Shown here in pieces: positions 1 through 6,308 of a DNA stretch of 58,723 bases. The notes beneath the pieces were generated by a model. It was not told the origin of the DNA, ran no database searches, and saw only the letters and a list, made by a program, of their open reading frames with translations. The stretch is taken from IMG/VR virus record IMGVR_UViG_3300045955_000216, positions 1 through 58,723 of that record, one strand, 5' to 3'. Position 1 is the first letter of the stretch; the number at the start of each line of letters is the position of its first letter. A program made the position numbers and the translations under genes. Origin of the DNA: a virus.

Positions 1-127
1 CCGGCGGCTCGGCCGCGTGGACCTTCCGGATATGCCGGGCGCGGGCCGGCCCGTGCGTGATCCGCGCGCATTCCCCGCACCCTGGCCGAGGCGACCACTT
101 CCCCGCTGCTCGTGTCATCCGCGGATC
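1..127. repeat. Terminal direct repeat, left copy (assembly overlap)
   Basis: These bases are identical to 58597-58723. An exact 127-base overlap at both ends is the usual sign of a circular or circularly permuted molecule assembled with a 127-base k-mer. The repeat lies inside a coding region, which argues against a biological terminal repeat. Confidence 0.9.
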
Positions 128-289
128 CTTCTGGGCGACCGGCCCGTCCCCCGTGAGGACGAGCGGCACCGTGCCGGGCGTGACCTCGATCCCATGCGCG
201 AGCCACTGATGCTTGGCGAGGTCGGCCATCGACGACCACGGGCCCGGGGCGGGGCACTTCGCGATCGGACAGCGGATCCCCGGTGCGAT
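1..289 (-). CDS. Tandem C2H2-like zinc-finger protein, N-terminal part (continues across the join at 58723)
   Basis: Read leftward and joined to 58454-58596, this makes a 143-codon frame if it starts at 289. The first finger reads CPIAKC, then HQWLAH; the second reads CGEC, then HIRKVH. The C-terminus is a basic stretch followed by a short helix rich in Ala, Leu and Lys. The frame has no ATG, GTG, TTG or CTG upstream of the first finger. The only well-placed initiation signal is GAGGGAGG seven bases before an ATC codon at 289-287. ATG at 229 would cut finger one and ATG at 118 would remove it. It heads the leftward operon that runs across the join. A DNA- or RNA-binding regulator is inferred; two fingers in a phage protein are seen directly, the role is not. 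Confidence 0.6.
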   Translation of the reverse strand, partial: MAPGIRCPIAKCPAPGPWSSMADLAKHQWLAHGIEVTPGTVPLVLTGDGPVAQKDPRMTRAAGKWSPRPGCGECARITHGPARARHIRKVHAAEPP

Positions 290-338
290 GGCGGCGCCTC
301 CCTCTGCCCGGCGGCCGCCACCGCTGGTAGGCGCCCCT

Positions 339-369
339 CTTCTACCACGCTAGCCCCGGTACCTGTCAA
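339..369 (-). promoter_or_regulatory. Candidate leftward sigma70-type promoter
   Basis: On the minus strand TTGACA (369-364) is followed after 19 bases by TAGAAG (344-339), preceded by TGG as an extended -10. It would transcribe the zinc-finger gene and the operon across the join. The spacer is long, so confidence is moderate. Confidence 0.4.
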
Positions 370-374
370 CAGGT
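361..374. promoter_or_regulatory. Operator-like palindrome over the leftward -35
   Basis: ACCTGT and ACAGGT form a perfect 6-bp inverted repeat with a 2-base centre. It covers the leftward TTGACA, so a dimeric repressor bound here would block that promoter. The binding protein is unknown. Confidence 0.4.
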
Positions 375-410
375 TCGGACGTCGCTGGTCCCATCGCGGG
401 AGGCCAACCA

Positions 411-439
411 TTGACCGAAGCCGTTTCGCGTGCTATAAG
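411..439 (+). promoter_or_regulatory. Rightward promoter P1 of the accessory operon
   Basis: TTGACC (411-416), 17-base spacer, TATAAG (434-439), with TGC just before the -10 (extended -10). The 16 bases 425-440 recur exactly at promoter P2 (1777-1792). It precedes the run of plus-strand genes that starts at 468. Confidence 0.75.
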
Positions 440-467
440 TTCTGACGTGGGAACGAGGACGCTCCGA

Positions 468-545
468 ATGCTCTGGCTCCGATGGGTGGTCGAGATGCTG
501 GCGGCCGCGGGCCTCGAGCTCGGCGGCTGGAACGAGGAGGTCTGA
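468..545 (+). CDS. 25-residue leader or small protein
   Basis: First reading frame after promoter P1: MLWLRWVVEMLAAAGLELGG followed by WNEEV and a stop. GAGGAC lies eight bases before ATG. Its stop is two bases before the next ATG and its last codons supply the GAGGAGG for that gene, so it may act mainly by translational coupling. The N-terminal half is hydrophobic. Function unknown. Confidence 0.45.
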   Translation: MLWLRWVVEMLAAAGLELGGWNEEV

Positions 546-547
546 CC

Positions 548-775
548 ATGACGCTGACGGCGGCCCTGGACGCGGCCACCCCGTTCGGCCTGGGCTATCG
601 GGTCGCGACGGCCTACGACGTGGCGCACGACGAGTACCTCGTGGCGCTCCGGACGCCCGACGAGCGGATCCGGGTCCGACTCTTCACCACGCACCCGGCG
701 GACAAGGGCTTCGCGGTCGAGCTGGCCGAGGCCCTCGAGATCCCCGTCCGGTGGACCCCGGAGACGGAGGGCTGA
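548..775 (+). CDS. Hypothetical protein, 75 aa
   Basis: Small acidic protein of an unrecognised family, mixed alpha/beta in composition, with GLGYRVATAYDVAHDEYLVA near the N-terminus. A strong GAGGAGG precedes ATG 548. The stop is two bases before the GTG of the TGT-like gene, so both are read from one message. No cysteines or membrane segment. Confidence 0.7.
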   Translation: MTLTAALDAATPFGLGYRVATAYDVAHDEYLVALRTPDERIRVRLFTTHPADKGFAVELAEALEIPVRWTPETEG

Positions 776-777
776 CC

Positions 778-1530
778 GTGATCTACCTGACTGGCGTGAG
801 CACCCCCGAGACGCGGCGCCTGCGGCGCGCGGACCTGGGGATCCTGGTCACGCCGGACACCGCCCGCTCGTACCGCCGCCACCTGGCCGACTACCCGGCC
901 GGCTTCGGCGTCGACAACGGCTGCTTCACGAACCCGGACCGGGACTTCGAGGCCTACCTCCGCTGGGTCGACACGCTACCCCGCGCGGCCTGCCACTTCG
1001 TCGTGGCGCCCGACGTGGTGGGCGACATGGCCGCGACCTGGACGCGGAGCGCCCCGTACCTGGCGCGGATCCGGGCCCTCGGGTTCCCGGCCGCCCTGGT
1101 CGTGGGCGACGGCCTGGTCGTGCGGTGGGACGGGCGGACGCGGACCACCACGGTCGAGCTCCCGGACGGGACCCCGTTCCCCTGGGACGCCGCGGACGTC
1201 TTCTTCCTCGGCGGGTCGACCGCCTGGAAGGTCTCCCTCGAGGCCGGCCGCTTCACCGACGAGGCCGTCCGGCATGGGAAGCGCGTCCACATGGGCCGGG
1301 TCAACAGCTTCGAGCGGCTCGAGCTCGCCGCGATCGCGTGCGCGACGGCGGACGGGACCTTCCTGGCGTTCGGGCCGCGCGCGAACCTCCCGCGGCTGCT
1401 CGAGTGGCTGGACGCCCTCGAGTGGATCGAGCCGGGGATGGGCCGGCCGCCGGAGCGGATGACGGCCCGCAACATCGTGCGACACGCCGCACCCTCACGT
1501 TACGCCCTGCCCCGAAAGGAGGCCGCATGA
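778..1530 (+). CDS. TGT/DpdA-like transglycosylase family protein, 250 aa
   Basis: It resembles the short phage proteins annotated as queuine tRNA-ribosyltransferase or DpdA, TIM-barrel enzymes that exchange guanine for 7-deazaguanines in tRNA or DNA. Visible motifs: VDNGCF near residue 50, FVVAPDVVGD near 80, FFLGGSTAWK near 145, VHMGRVNS near 170 and FGPRANLP near 205. GTG 778 is preferred because it follows the upstream TGA and leaves a normal N-terminus. It ends in an ATGA overlap with the next gene. No preQ0 synthesis gene is seen in this genome, so the base would come from the host. The assignment is from remembered family motifs; a non-enzymatic TIM-barrel paralogue is possible. Confidence 0.6.
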   Translation: MIYLTGVSTPETRRLRRADLGILVTPDTARSYRRHLADYPAGFGVDNGCFTNPDRDFEAYLRWVDTLPRAACHFVVAPDVVGDMAATWTRSAPYLARIRALGFPAALVVGDGLVVRWDGRTRTTTVELPDGTPFPWDAADVFFLGGSTAWKVSLEAGRFTDEAVRHGKRVHMGRVNSFERLELAAIACATADGTFLAFGPRANLPRLLEWLDALEWIEPGMGRPPERMTARNIVRHAAPSRYALPRKEAA

Positions 1531-1745
1531 CCCCCGAAGATCGTCTGGTACTCCACTACGGCGACGTCCGCCTGGTCCTCACGCGACGGACCCTGAGCCG
1601 GATCGTCACGTTCCTCGGGGCGCTCGCGCTGGAGGAGCCAGGGCTCGACGTCTGCGACTCGAACACCGGCTTCAACACGAGCTACCGGGATTGGGCCCGC
1701 GAGCTCCGCGCCGAGATCCTACCCGACCGAAAGGAGGCCGCGTGA
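1527..1745 (+). CDS. Hypothetical protein, 72 aa
   Basis: ATGA overlap with the TGT-like gene and AAAGGAGG upstream fix the start. The protein begins MTPEDRLVLHYGDVRLVLTR and ends in a charged helix. No known domain recognised. It is the last gene before promoter P2 and carries the same GAAAGGAGGCCGC motif at its end as the preceding gene, a short local repeat of ribosome-binding sequence. Confidence 0.65.
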   Translation: MTPEDRLVLHYGDVRLVLTRRTLSRIVTFLGALALEEPGLDVCDSNTGFNTSYRDWARELRAEILPDRKEAA

Positions 1746-1763
1746 CGGCGGTACGCCCCGGGC

Positions 1764-1791
1764 TTGACGAATCCGATTCGCGTGCTATAAG
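1764..1791 (+). promoter_or_regulatory. Rightward promoter P2
   Basis: TTGACG (1764-1769), 16-base spacer, TATAAG (1786-1791) with TGC before it. Bases 1777-1792 match P1 exactly while the flanks differ, suggesting selection on the -10 region or a shared regulator. Confidence 0.7.
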
Positions 1792-1815
1792 TCTAGTGGG
1801 AGAAAGGAGGGCGTC

Positions 1816-2184
1816 ATGGGCTGGGACTTCGCGAAGGGCGCCACGAAGGCGGACGTCGTGGCGGAGGTCGCGGCCGGCTGGACGGGGACGCGCTGCCTCC
1901 GGCACACGGTCAAGGGGCGGGTCGTCTGGGCGGTGATGGAGACGACGCACCCAGACCGCGTCGAGCGGTGGATCCGCTGCACGCTCCTGGACACCGCGCG
2001 CATCCACGGCGAGCTCTGCTGGGGCCGGAAGGACATGGACGAGACGATGGGCCCGTTCTACTACGACTGCCCGCTCGAGTACCTCGCGCTGGCGCCGGAG
2101 ACCAACCCCGCCTGGCGGGCGAAGGTCCTCGCGCACCACGGGGTCGCGGCGGTGCCGCCCGTGACGGCGGAGCTCTTCGCATGA
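1816..2184 (+). CDS. Phage protein resembling DUF6927, 122 aa
   Basis: Begins MGWDFAKGATKADVV and contains CPLEYL and NPAWRAKV, a pattern remembered from a common phage and plasmid accessory family (DUF6927-like) of unknown function. AGAAAGGAGG lies six bases before the ATG. First gene after promoter P2; it ends in an ATGA overlap with the next gene. Confidence 0.65.
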   Translation: MGWDFAKGATKADVVAEVAAGWTGTRCLRHTVKGRVVWAVMETTHPDRVERWIRCTLLDTARIHGELCWGRKDMDETMGPFYYDCPLEYLALAPETNPAWRAKVLAHHGVAAVPPVTAELFA

Positions 2185-2375
2185 CCGCGCTCGAGCTGGT
2201 CCGCGCGGTCGGCCGCCGGGCGGTGGTGACGACGGCCGAGCATCTCGCCATCACGGTCCGGATCCTCGACGGGAAGGTGAGCTATGGAACCCCGCGGTTC
2301 CTGGTGACGCCGCTCGCCGGCGCCGGGACCGCCTGGATCAACGCCGACCGGCTGACGCTGGAAGAGGAGGGCTGA
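2181..2375 (+). CDS. Hypothetical protein, 64 aa
   Basis: Start set by the ATGA overlap. Short beta-rich protein with the run VTPLAGAGTAWINADRLTL; looks like a small SH3-like barrel in composition, but no family is recognised. GAAGAGGAGG at its 3' end is the ribosome-binding site of the next gene. Confidence 0.6.
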   Translation: MTALELVRAVGRRAVVTTAEHLAITVRILDGKVSYGTPRFLVTPLAGAGTAWINADRLTLEEEG

Positions 2376-2378
2376 CCA

Positions 2379-2633
2379 ATGAAGGTCTGGGTCTACCGCG
2401 AGGCAAAGGACGGGATCTGGTGCGGGGAGTGCGTCCGCGAGGTCCCGGGCCCGGACGACCCGCCGGCCCTCGCCGAGCTGCGCGCGATCGAGCTCCCGCT
2501 CCGCCCGCGGAACCGGGTCCTCGACATCGCGCTCGGCCGGCTGGCCTGCGACGCCTGCGGCGGCAACCTCGAGGACCTCGAGGCGGAATTCGCCGCGCAC
2601 CCGAAGCTGGCGACCGTCAACCCCTACCTGTGA
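2379..2633 (+). CDS. Small zinc-ribbon-like protein, 84 aa
   Basis: Has CGEC near residue 16 and CDAC near residue 59, a four-cysteine arrangement suited to one zinc ion. The C-terminus is acidic. ATG 2379 follows GAAGAGGAGG. One of many small two-CxxC proteins in this phage; a regulatory or host-takeover role is only a guess. Confidence 0.65.
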   Translation: MKVWVYREAKDGIWCGECVREVPGPDDPPALAELRAIELPLRPRNRVLDIALGRLACDACGGNLEDLEAEFAAHPKLATVNPYL

Positions 2634-2645
2634 GGAGGGCGGACC

Positions 2646-3407
2646 ATGACGCGGCGTGAACGGCTCGAGGCCCGGATCGAGAAGCGGGCCGAGTGGGCGG
2701 ACAAGGCCCGCGCCCGCTCGGATGCCCGCTTCAAGACGGTTCGCACGATGCTCGACATGATGAACGGGAACCCGATCAAGGTGGGCCATCACTCCGAGCG
2801 GGGCCACCGGCGGGACATCGCCCGCGTCGACGCGAACATCTCGAAGGGCGTCGCCGAGGGGAAGCTCGCCGAGCTCCACACCAGCAAGGCCGGGAACCTC
2901 GAGGCCGCGCTCGAGCGGACGATCTTCTCGGACGACGCGAACGCGATCGAGGCCCTCGAGGCGAAGATCGCCGAGCTCGAGGCCGAGCGGACCCGGATGA
3001 AGGCGATCAACGCGGCCTACAAGAAGCGGGACGCCGGCAAGCTCGCCGAGTTGGGGCTCACGCTCGAGGCCCTCACGGCGAAGCTGGCGGCCGCCGGCCC
3101 TTATTGGGGCGACCGGCCGCACCTCCCCTATGAGCTCACGAACCTGGGCGCGCGGATCCGGGACGCGAAGGCCCGGATCGAGGAGATCCGGCGCCGGACG
3201 GCCCGGAACGAGCGCGCCGAGGCCGCGCCCGACGGCGTCCTGATCGAGGGCGCCGACTACGTCGCGGTCACGTTCGCGGAGAAACCCGAGCGCCGGATCC
3301 TCGAGGCCCTCAAAGCCGCGGGGTTCCACTGGTCCGGCGGCTCCTGGTGCGGATACCGTGCGAAGCTGCCGGCCGAGCTCGCGCCGGCGGAAGGAGAGAC
3401 GGCATGA
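2646..3407 (+). CDS. DUF3560-like coiled-coil protein, 253 aa
   Basis: The N-terminal half (about 1-65) has the Arg/Ala-rich helix and GHHSERGHRRDIARVD, characteristic as I recall of DUF3560 proteins of plasmids and phages. A long charged helix (about 75-140) follows. The C-terminal 60 residues (VLIEGADYVAVTF, AAGFHWSGGSWCG) form a small alpha/beta unit often seen with this family. GAGGAGG precedes ATG 2646. ATGA overlap with the next gene. Function of the family is not established. Confidence 0.75.
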   Translation: MTRRERLEARIEKRAEWADKARARSDARFKTVRTMLDMMNGNPIKVGHHSERGHRRDIARVDANISKGVAEGKLAELHTSKAGNLEAALERTIFSDDANAIEALEAKIAELEAERTRMKAINAAYKKRDAGKLAELGLTLEALTAKLAAAGPYWGDRPHLPYELTNLGARIRDAKARIEEIRRRTARNERAEAAPDGVLIEGADYVAVTFAEKPERRILEALKAAGFHWSGGSWCGYRAKLPAELAPAEGETA

Positions 3408-3865
3408 CGACCACCGCCGCCCCGATGGTCCGCACCTGGACCAACGTCGGGATCCTCCACTCTGAGACGCCGGAGCTGCGCGCCCGGCTCGAGGGGATGT
3501 TCGATCGGCTCCCCTGGAAGCGGTACACGCCGGGCGCCGAAGAGGCGATGATGCCGGCGCTCGGGATCCGCGCCGCGATCAACGAGCTCCGGATCCCGCG
3601 GGTCAGCCACTACGCGATCTCGAATGAGCTCGCGCCCTACGGGCTCTACGCCATCCGCGGGCACTTCCTCAACGGGCGCGTCGACGTGTACCTGGTCGAC
3701 GAGGGGAGCTCGCTGGTCGTCCTCGCGTCCGACCACTGGCCGGGCTGCACGACGCCGACCCCGATCGGCGAGTACGGCGCCACGGTCCCCTGCGGCGAGA
3801 CGGTGGCCGTGCCGGGCCGGAAGCCCTTCGCGCGCCTGTGCCCGCTCTGCCGGGGCGAGGGCTGA
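3404..3865 (+). CDS. Hypothetical protein with C-terminal CPLC motif, 153 aa
   Basis: ATG 3404 overlaps the upstream stop and follows AAGGAGAG. The central region (LAPYGLYAIRGHFLNGRVDV) is beta-rich; the C-terminus has CGETVAV and CPLCRGEG, a possible zinc site. Likely read in one message with its neighbours. Family not recognised. Confidence 0.65.
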   Translation: MTTTAAPMVRTWTNVGILHSETPELRARLEGMFDRLPWKRYTPGAEEAMMPALGIRAAINELRIPRVSHYAISNELAPYGLYAIRGHFLNGRVDVYLVDEGSSLVVLASDHWPGCTTPTPIGEYGATVPCGETVAVPGRKPFARLCPLCRGEG

Positions 3866-3867
3866 CA

Positions 3868-4095
3868 ATGGACGCCAAACTCGCCGCGCTCTACGGCACC
3901 GGCATGAGCCGGCTCCTCAAGGTCGCCGTCATCCGGGATCCCACGGTCCCGCCTGGCGCCCCCGCGCCGCTCTGGCTGAACTGCCCGTGCGGCGCCAAGC
4001 CGGCGACGACCTGGAGCGGGCCGCCGATCCGGTGCGCCTGCGGGGTGGTCTACAGCCGAACGGGCCGGGTCCTGACCCGGCCGACAGGAGCCTGA
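3868..4095 (+). CDS. Zinc-ribbon-like protein, 75 aa
   Basis: Cysteine pairs CPCG and CACG sit about 15 residues apart in the second half, a classical small zinc ribbon. The N-terminal half is a short hydrophobic helix. The start at 3868 lies two bases after the previous stop. A nucleic-acid-binding role is plausible but unproven. Confidence 0.65.
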   Translation: MDAKLAALYGTGMSRLLKVAVIRDPTVPPGAPAPLWLNCPCGAKPATTWSGPPIRCACGVVYSRTGRVLTRPTGA

Positions 4096-4096
4096 C

Positions 4097-4309
4097 ATGG
4101 CCTGGGCCGGCGAGGTTCACTTCATGATCGGGCGGTACTGGAAGAGCTTCGGCGTCCCCCCGGAGAAGACCGACCTTCCCGGGACCGCGGCGAACCGCGC
4201 GATTACCGCCGCGCGGCGCCGCCTCCCGAAGGGGACGCGCGTCGAAGAGGTCCGCGTCTACTTGCGCCGCTACACGCCGGCGGCCGCCGAGTCGCCGAAG
4301 GAGGGATGA
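4097..4309 (+). CDS. Hypothetical protein, 70 aa
   Basis: Basic small protein (MAWAGEVHFMIGRYWKSFGV) with an arginine-rich second half (RRRLPKGTRVEEVRVYLRRY). Begins one base after the preceding stop and overlaps the next ATG. No family recognised. Confidence 0.6.
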   Translation: MAWAGEVHFMIGRYWKSFGVPPEKTDLPGTAANRAITAARRRLPKGTRVEEVRVYLRRYTPAAAESPKEG

Positions 4310-4563
4310 TGGGCGCGCACGACGTCCGGAACCTCCGCTACTGCGACACCTGTCATGCGCTCGGCTGGAAGGACGAGTTTCTCGAGGACGGACCGCGGCG
4401 CGAGAAGCGGCCCTCCATCTGCGTCGCGTGCGCCTACAAGGCGGCCGGCAGTCTCGAGGCCTTCACGGCTCGATATGACCGCGCCGAATGGGGGAAGCTG
4501 CCCCTGGATCTGATCGGGGGCGACGCCATGTCACGGCTCCTCGACCTCGTGAAGGGGGGATGA
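4306..4563 (+). CDS. Small two-CxxC protein, 85 aa
   Basis: CDTC near residue 13 and CVAC near residue 40 suggest one bound zinc; the rest is helical. Starts at ATG 4306 or the next codon, ATG 4309; GAAGGAGG precedes both. Overlaps its neighbours by ATGA-type junctions. Confidence 0.6.
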   Translation: MMGAHDVRNLRYCDTCHALGWKDEFLEDGPRREKRPSICVACAYKAAGSLEAFTARYDRAEWGKLPLDLIGGDAMSRLLDLVKGG

Positions 4564-4799
4564 TGCCCACGTTCATGACCCTGACCGAGGCCCTCGCCCA
4601 CCACGGTCGCTACAGCGGGAAGACCTGGCTCGCCGCCTTCCGGCGCGGCGTCGAGGCCGGCTGGGCGAAGATGTCGATCGACGACAACCCGTACCGGAAA
4701 CGCGGCTGGGGGGCCGGGATGCACAACGCCTGGCACCGCGGCTGGCGCGACGCACGCGAGGGCCGGGTCCGCCCGGATCCTGGGGCGCCGGCCTCATGA
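4563..4799 (+). CDS. RMF-like small protein, 78 aa
   Basis: The pattern DNPYRKRGWGAGMHNAWHRG followed by WRDARE resembles ribosome modulation factor and its many plasmid and phage relatives (a GW-rich segment after NPY). RMF binds ribosomes and promotes 100S dimers; whether this protein does is inference. Two adjacent ATGs (4560, 4563) follow GAAGGGGGG. ATGA overlap with the next gene. Confidence 0.6.
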   Translation: MPTFMTLTEALAHHGRYSGKTWLAAFRRGVEAGWAKMSIDDNPYRKRGWGAGMHNAWHRGWRDAREGRVRPDPGAPAS

Positions 4800-5029
4800 C
4801 CACCTGGTCCGGCCACTACGAGGTCGCCCTCGCGGGCGGCCATCGCCACGCCGGCGTCGTCACCGTGCGCGCCTGGACACCGGCGCGCGCGATGGCGGCC
4901 GCCACCCAGGAGGCGATCGACGCGGCGCGGACGGCGACCTTCGGGGGGCTGTCGATCGGGGCCCTCATCGAGAGAGACACCGCGGTCCTTGAGGTCGCCC
5001 TCAGCCTGACGATGGAGGATCCGTCATGA
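4796..5029 (+). CDS. Hypothetical protein, 77 aa
   Basis: Start set by ATGA overlap. Beta strand-rich beginning (HYEVALAGGHRHAGVVTVRA) then an alanine-rich helix, reminiscent of small ferredoxin-like or dsRBD-like folds, but not identified. Ends in an ATGA overlap with the HTH gene. Confidence 0.6.
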   Translation: MTTWSGHYEVALAGGHRHAGVVTVRAWTPARAMAAATQEAIDAARTATFGGLSIGALIERDTAVLEVALSLTMEDPS

Positions 5030-5412
5030 CCACCTGTGCCACGCACCCCGCCGTCGAGCTCGTCTGCCCCGCGTGCCTGGGCGCGCGGAACGCCGGCCAG
5101 CGGTCCCGGGCGAAGCTCGAGGCCGCGGCGAAGAACCTCCGCAAGGCCCGGCGCGGCCGGCGCCAGGCCGATCAGCTCCGCTTCCGGGCCCTCGCGAAGG
5201 CCAGCCCGCGGTTCGATCCGACGGTCCCCGTCACGGGGGCCGTCGTCCGCGGGATCCGCGGCCGCTTCGGACTGACTCAGGCCCAGCTCGCGCGGCGCCT
5301 CGAGCTGACGCCGGCGACCATCGCCGCCTGGGAGACCGACCGCTGGCCGATCCCGAAGCGGCGGGAGCTCGCGCTCAGGAAGGTGTTCGTGAGCTGGATC
5401 CGGGCGTCGTAG
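5026..5412 (+). CDS. XRE-family HTH protein with N-terminal zinc motif, 128 aa
   Basis: N-terminus has a CPAC motif near residue 14 followed by a basic helix (about 28-60). Residues 78-120 form an XRE helix-turn-helix: GLTQAQLARRLELTPATIAA followed by WETDRWPIP. It is the last gene of the plus-strand accessory operon and probably a regulator, perhaps of P1 and P2. Its 3' end overlaps the convergent minus gene at 5375-5632 by 38 bp. Confidence 0.75.
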   Translation: MTTCATHPAVELVCPACLGARNAGQRSRAKLEAAAKNLRKARRGRRQADQLRFRALAKASPRFDPTVPVTGAVVRGIRGRFGLTQAQLARRLELTPATIAAWETDRWPIPKRRELALRKVFVSWIRAS

Positions 5413-5632
5413 GCTCCCCGCCCAGGAGCTCCCGCGCGTCGATCGCCCGGATCGGCGCCCCGAAGACCTCGGACGCCGCCTCCGCGGTGAGTCGCACCAG
5501 GAGGCGGCGGCTCACCCCTTGCGCGAGGAGCCGCTGGCTCAGGGCCGACACCAGCGCCTCGAGGACCTTCCGCACCAGGCGGAGCTCCTCCCCGTCGAGC
5601 TCGATCGTCCCGTCCTCCCGCTCCCGGATCAT
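5375..5632 (-). CDS. Hypothetical protein, 85 aa
   Basis: Begins MIREREDGTIELDGEELRLV and continues as a single amphipathic helix-rich domain. Last gene of the minus-strand early operon, tail to tail with the XRE gene. The pattern resembles small phage proteins lying beside RusA, but no function is recognised. Confidence 0.55.
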   Translation of the reverse strand: MIREREDGTIELDGEELRLVRKVLEALVSALSQRLLAQGVSRRLLVRLTAEAASEVFGAPIRAIDARELLGGEPTTPGSSSRTPS

Positions 5633-5642
5633 GCGTCCCCCC

Positions 5643-6308
5643 TCAGCGCGGCCAACCGCAGGGAGGGGGAACTGTTAGACTAGGGGTCAACCAAGCCGTT
5701 AGACGAGGGGAGGTCAATGGAAGCCCGCACCACGTCAAGCCATTCTCCGTTCCAATCGTGGCTTCGTGACGAGAAGAGGCGCCGTGGCGAGACGTGGGAA
5801 GCACTTGCGGCGCGCTCGGGTGTTTCGCGGATAGTGGTCCCTCCTCGACCCGGATCCGGAGGCCCCACCGCGCGCGATCGCGCCGGGTCTCCTGGCTGTA
5901 GGTGAAGACATGGCCGGCGCTCCGCCGGTCGTCCTGGATCAAGCCCGCCTTGATGAGCCCGTCCCGCGCGCCCTTGCACCCATACGGGAGGTTGTCGTCG
6001 TCCCAGGGCCCGCCGACGACGGCGTGGAAGTGGATCCGCTTCGGGGCCCGCGGGTCGATGACCCGGCGCCAGAGCGCCCGCTGGACTGTCCCCCAGACCG
6101 CGAGCTTCCACCGCTTCCGGTAGCCCGCCTCGATCCGCCAGTGGGTACTCCCCCGCCGGCCGGGGCCCTCGAGGCGCCCCGGGATCCAGAGCTCGAGGGG
6201 CCAGACGCCGTCTAGGCGCGTCCCCTCATCCTGGGACATAGCCGGCCCCATCCCGGGAGCGCCTGGCGGCCCTAGCGCCCCGTAGGCGCCGGATTCAGGC
6301 TGGGCCAT
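5643..6308 (-). CDS. RusA-like Holliday-junction resolvase with aberrant C-terminus
   Basis: Residues about 55-155 match the RusA pattern: RKRWKLAVWGTVQRALW, then FHAVVGG, WDDDNL, KGARDGLIKAGLIQDD. The acidic DNL and QDD residues correspond to the metal site that cleaves branched DNA. GGAG lies before ATG 6308 inside the 3' end of the initiator gene; ATG 6239 is an alternative. After the motif GLRIRVEE the frame reads through about 70 codons antisense to a separate plus-strand HTH fragment (5717-5905), so the original C-terminus was probably lost by a rearrangement near 5850. Confidence 0.65.
   Translation of the reverse strand: MAQPESGAYGALGPPGAPGMGPAMSQDEGTRLDGVWPLELWIPGRLEGPGRRGSTHWRIEAGYRKRWKLAVWGTVQRALWRRVIDPRAPKRIHFHAVVGGPWDDDNLPYGCKGARDGLIKAGLIQDDRRSAGHVFTYSQETRRDRARWGLRIRVEEGPLSAKHPSAPQVLPTSRHGASSRHEATIGTENGLTWCGLPLTSPRLTAWLTPSLTVPPPCGWPR
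5673..5710 (+). repeat. Two direct repeats upstream of the HTH fragment (operator-like)
   Basis: TGTTAGACTAGGGG (5673-5686) and CGTTAGACGAGGGG (5697-5710) differ at two positions and are 24 bp apart, just over two helical turns. They end seven bases before ATG 5717. Spacing and position suit two repressor sites autoregulating that gene. Confidence 0.5.
5717..5905 (+). pseudogene. Truncated HTH repressor-like gene fragment
   Basis: AGGGGAGG precedes ATG. The first 40 codons encode WLRDEKRRRGETWEALAARS and GVSR, the first two helices of an XRE-type domain. After about codon 42 the frame is antisense rusA sequence and no longer protein-like. Third positions in the first 40 codons are often A or T, unlike neighbouring genes, pointing to foreign origin. 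Best read as the 5' remnant of an acquired regulator with its operators still in place; a functional mini-repressor is possible. Confidence 0.5.

Noticed and set aside
1-127. Biological direct terminal repeat for packaging
   Set aside because: The length equals a common assembly k-mer and the repeat lies within a gene, so circular assembly overlap explains it.
17-445. 142-codon plus-strand frame at the left end
   Set aside because: Arg/Pro-rich with no start signal, antisense to the zinc-finger frame, and running through the divergent promoter region.
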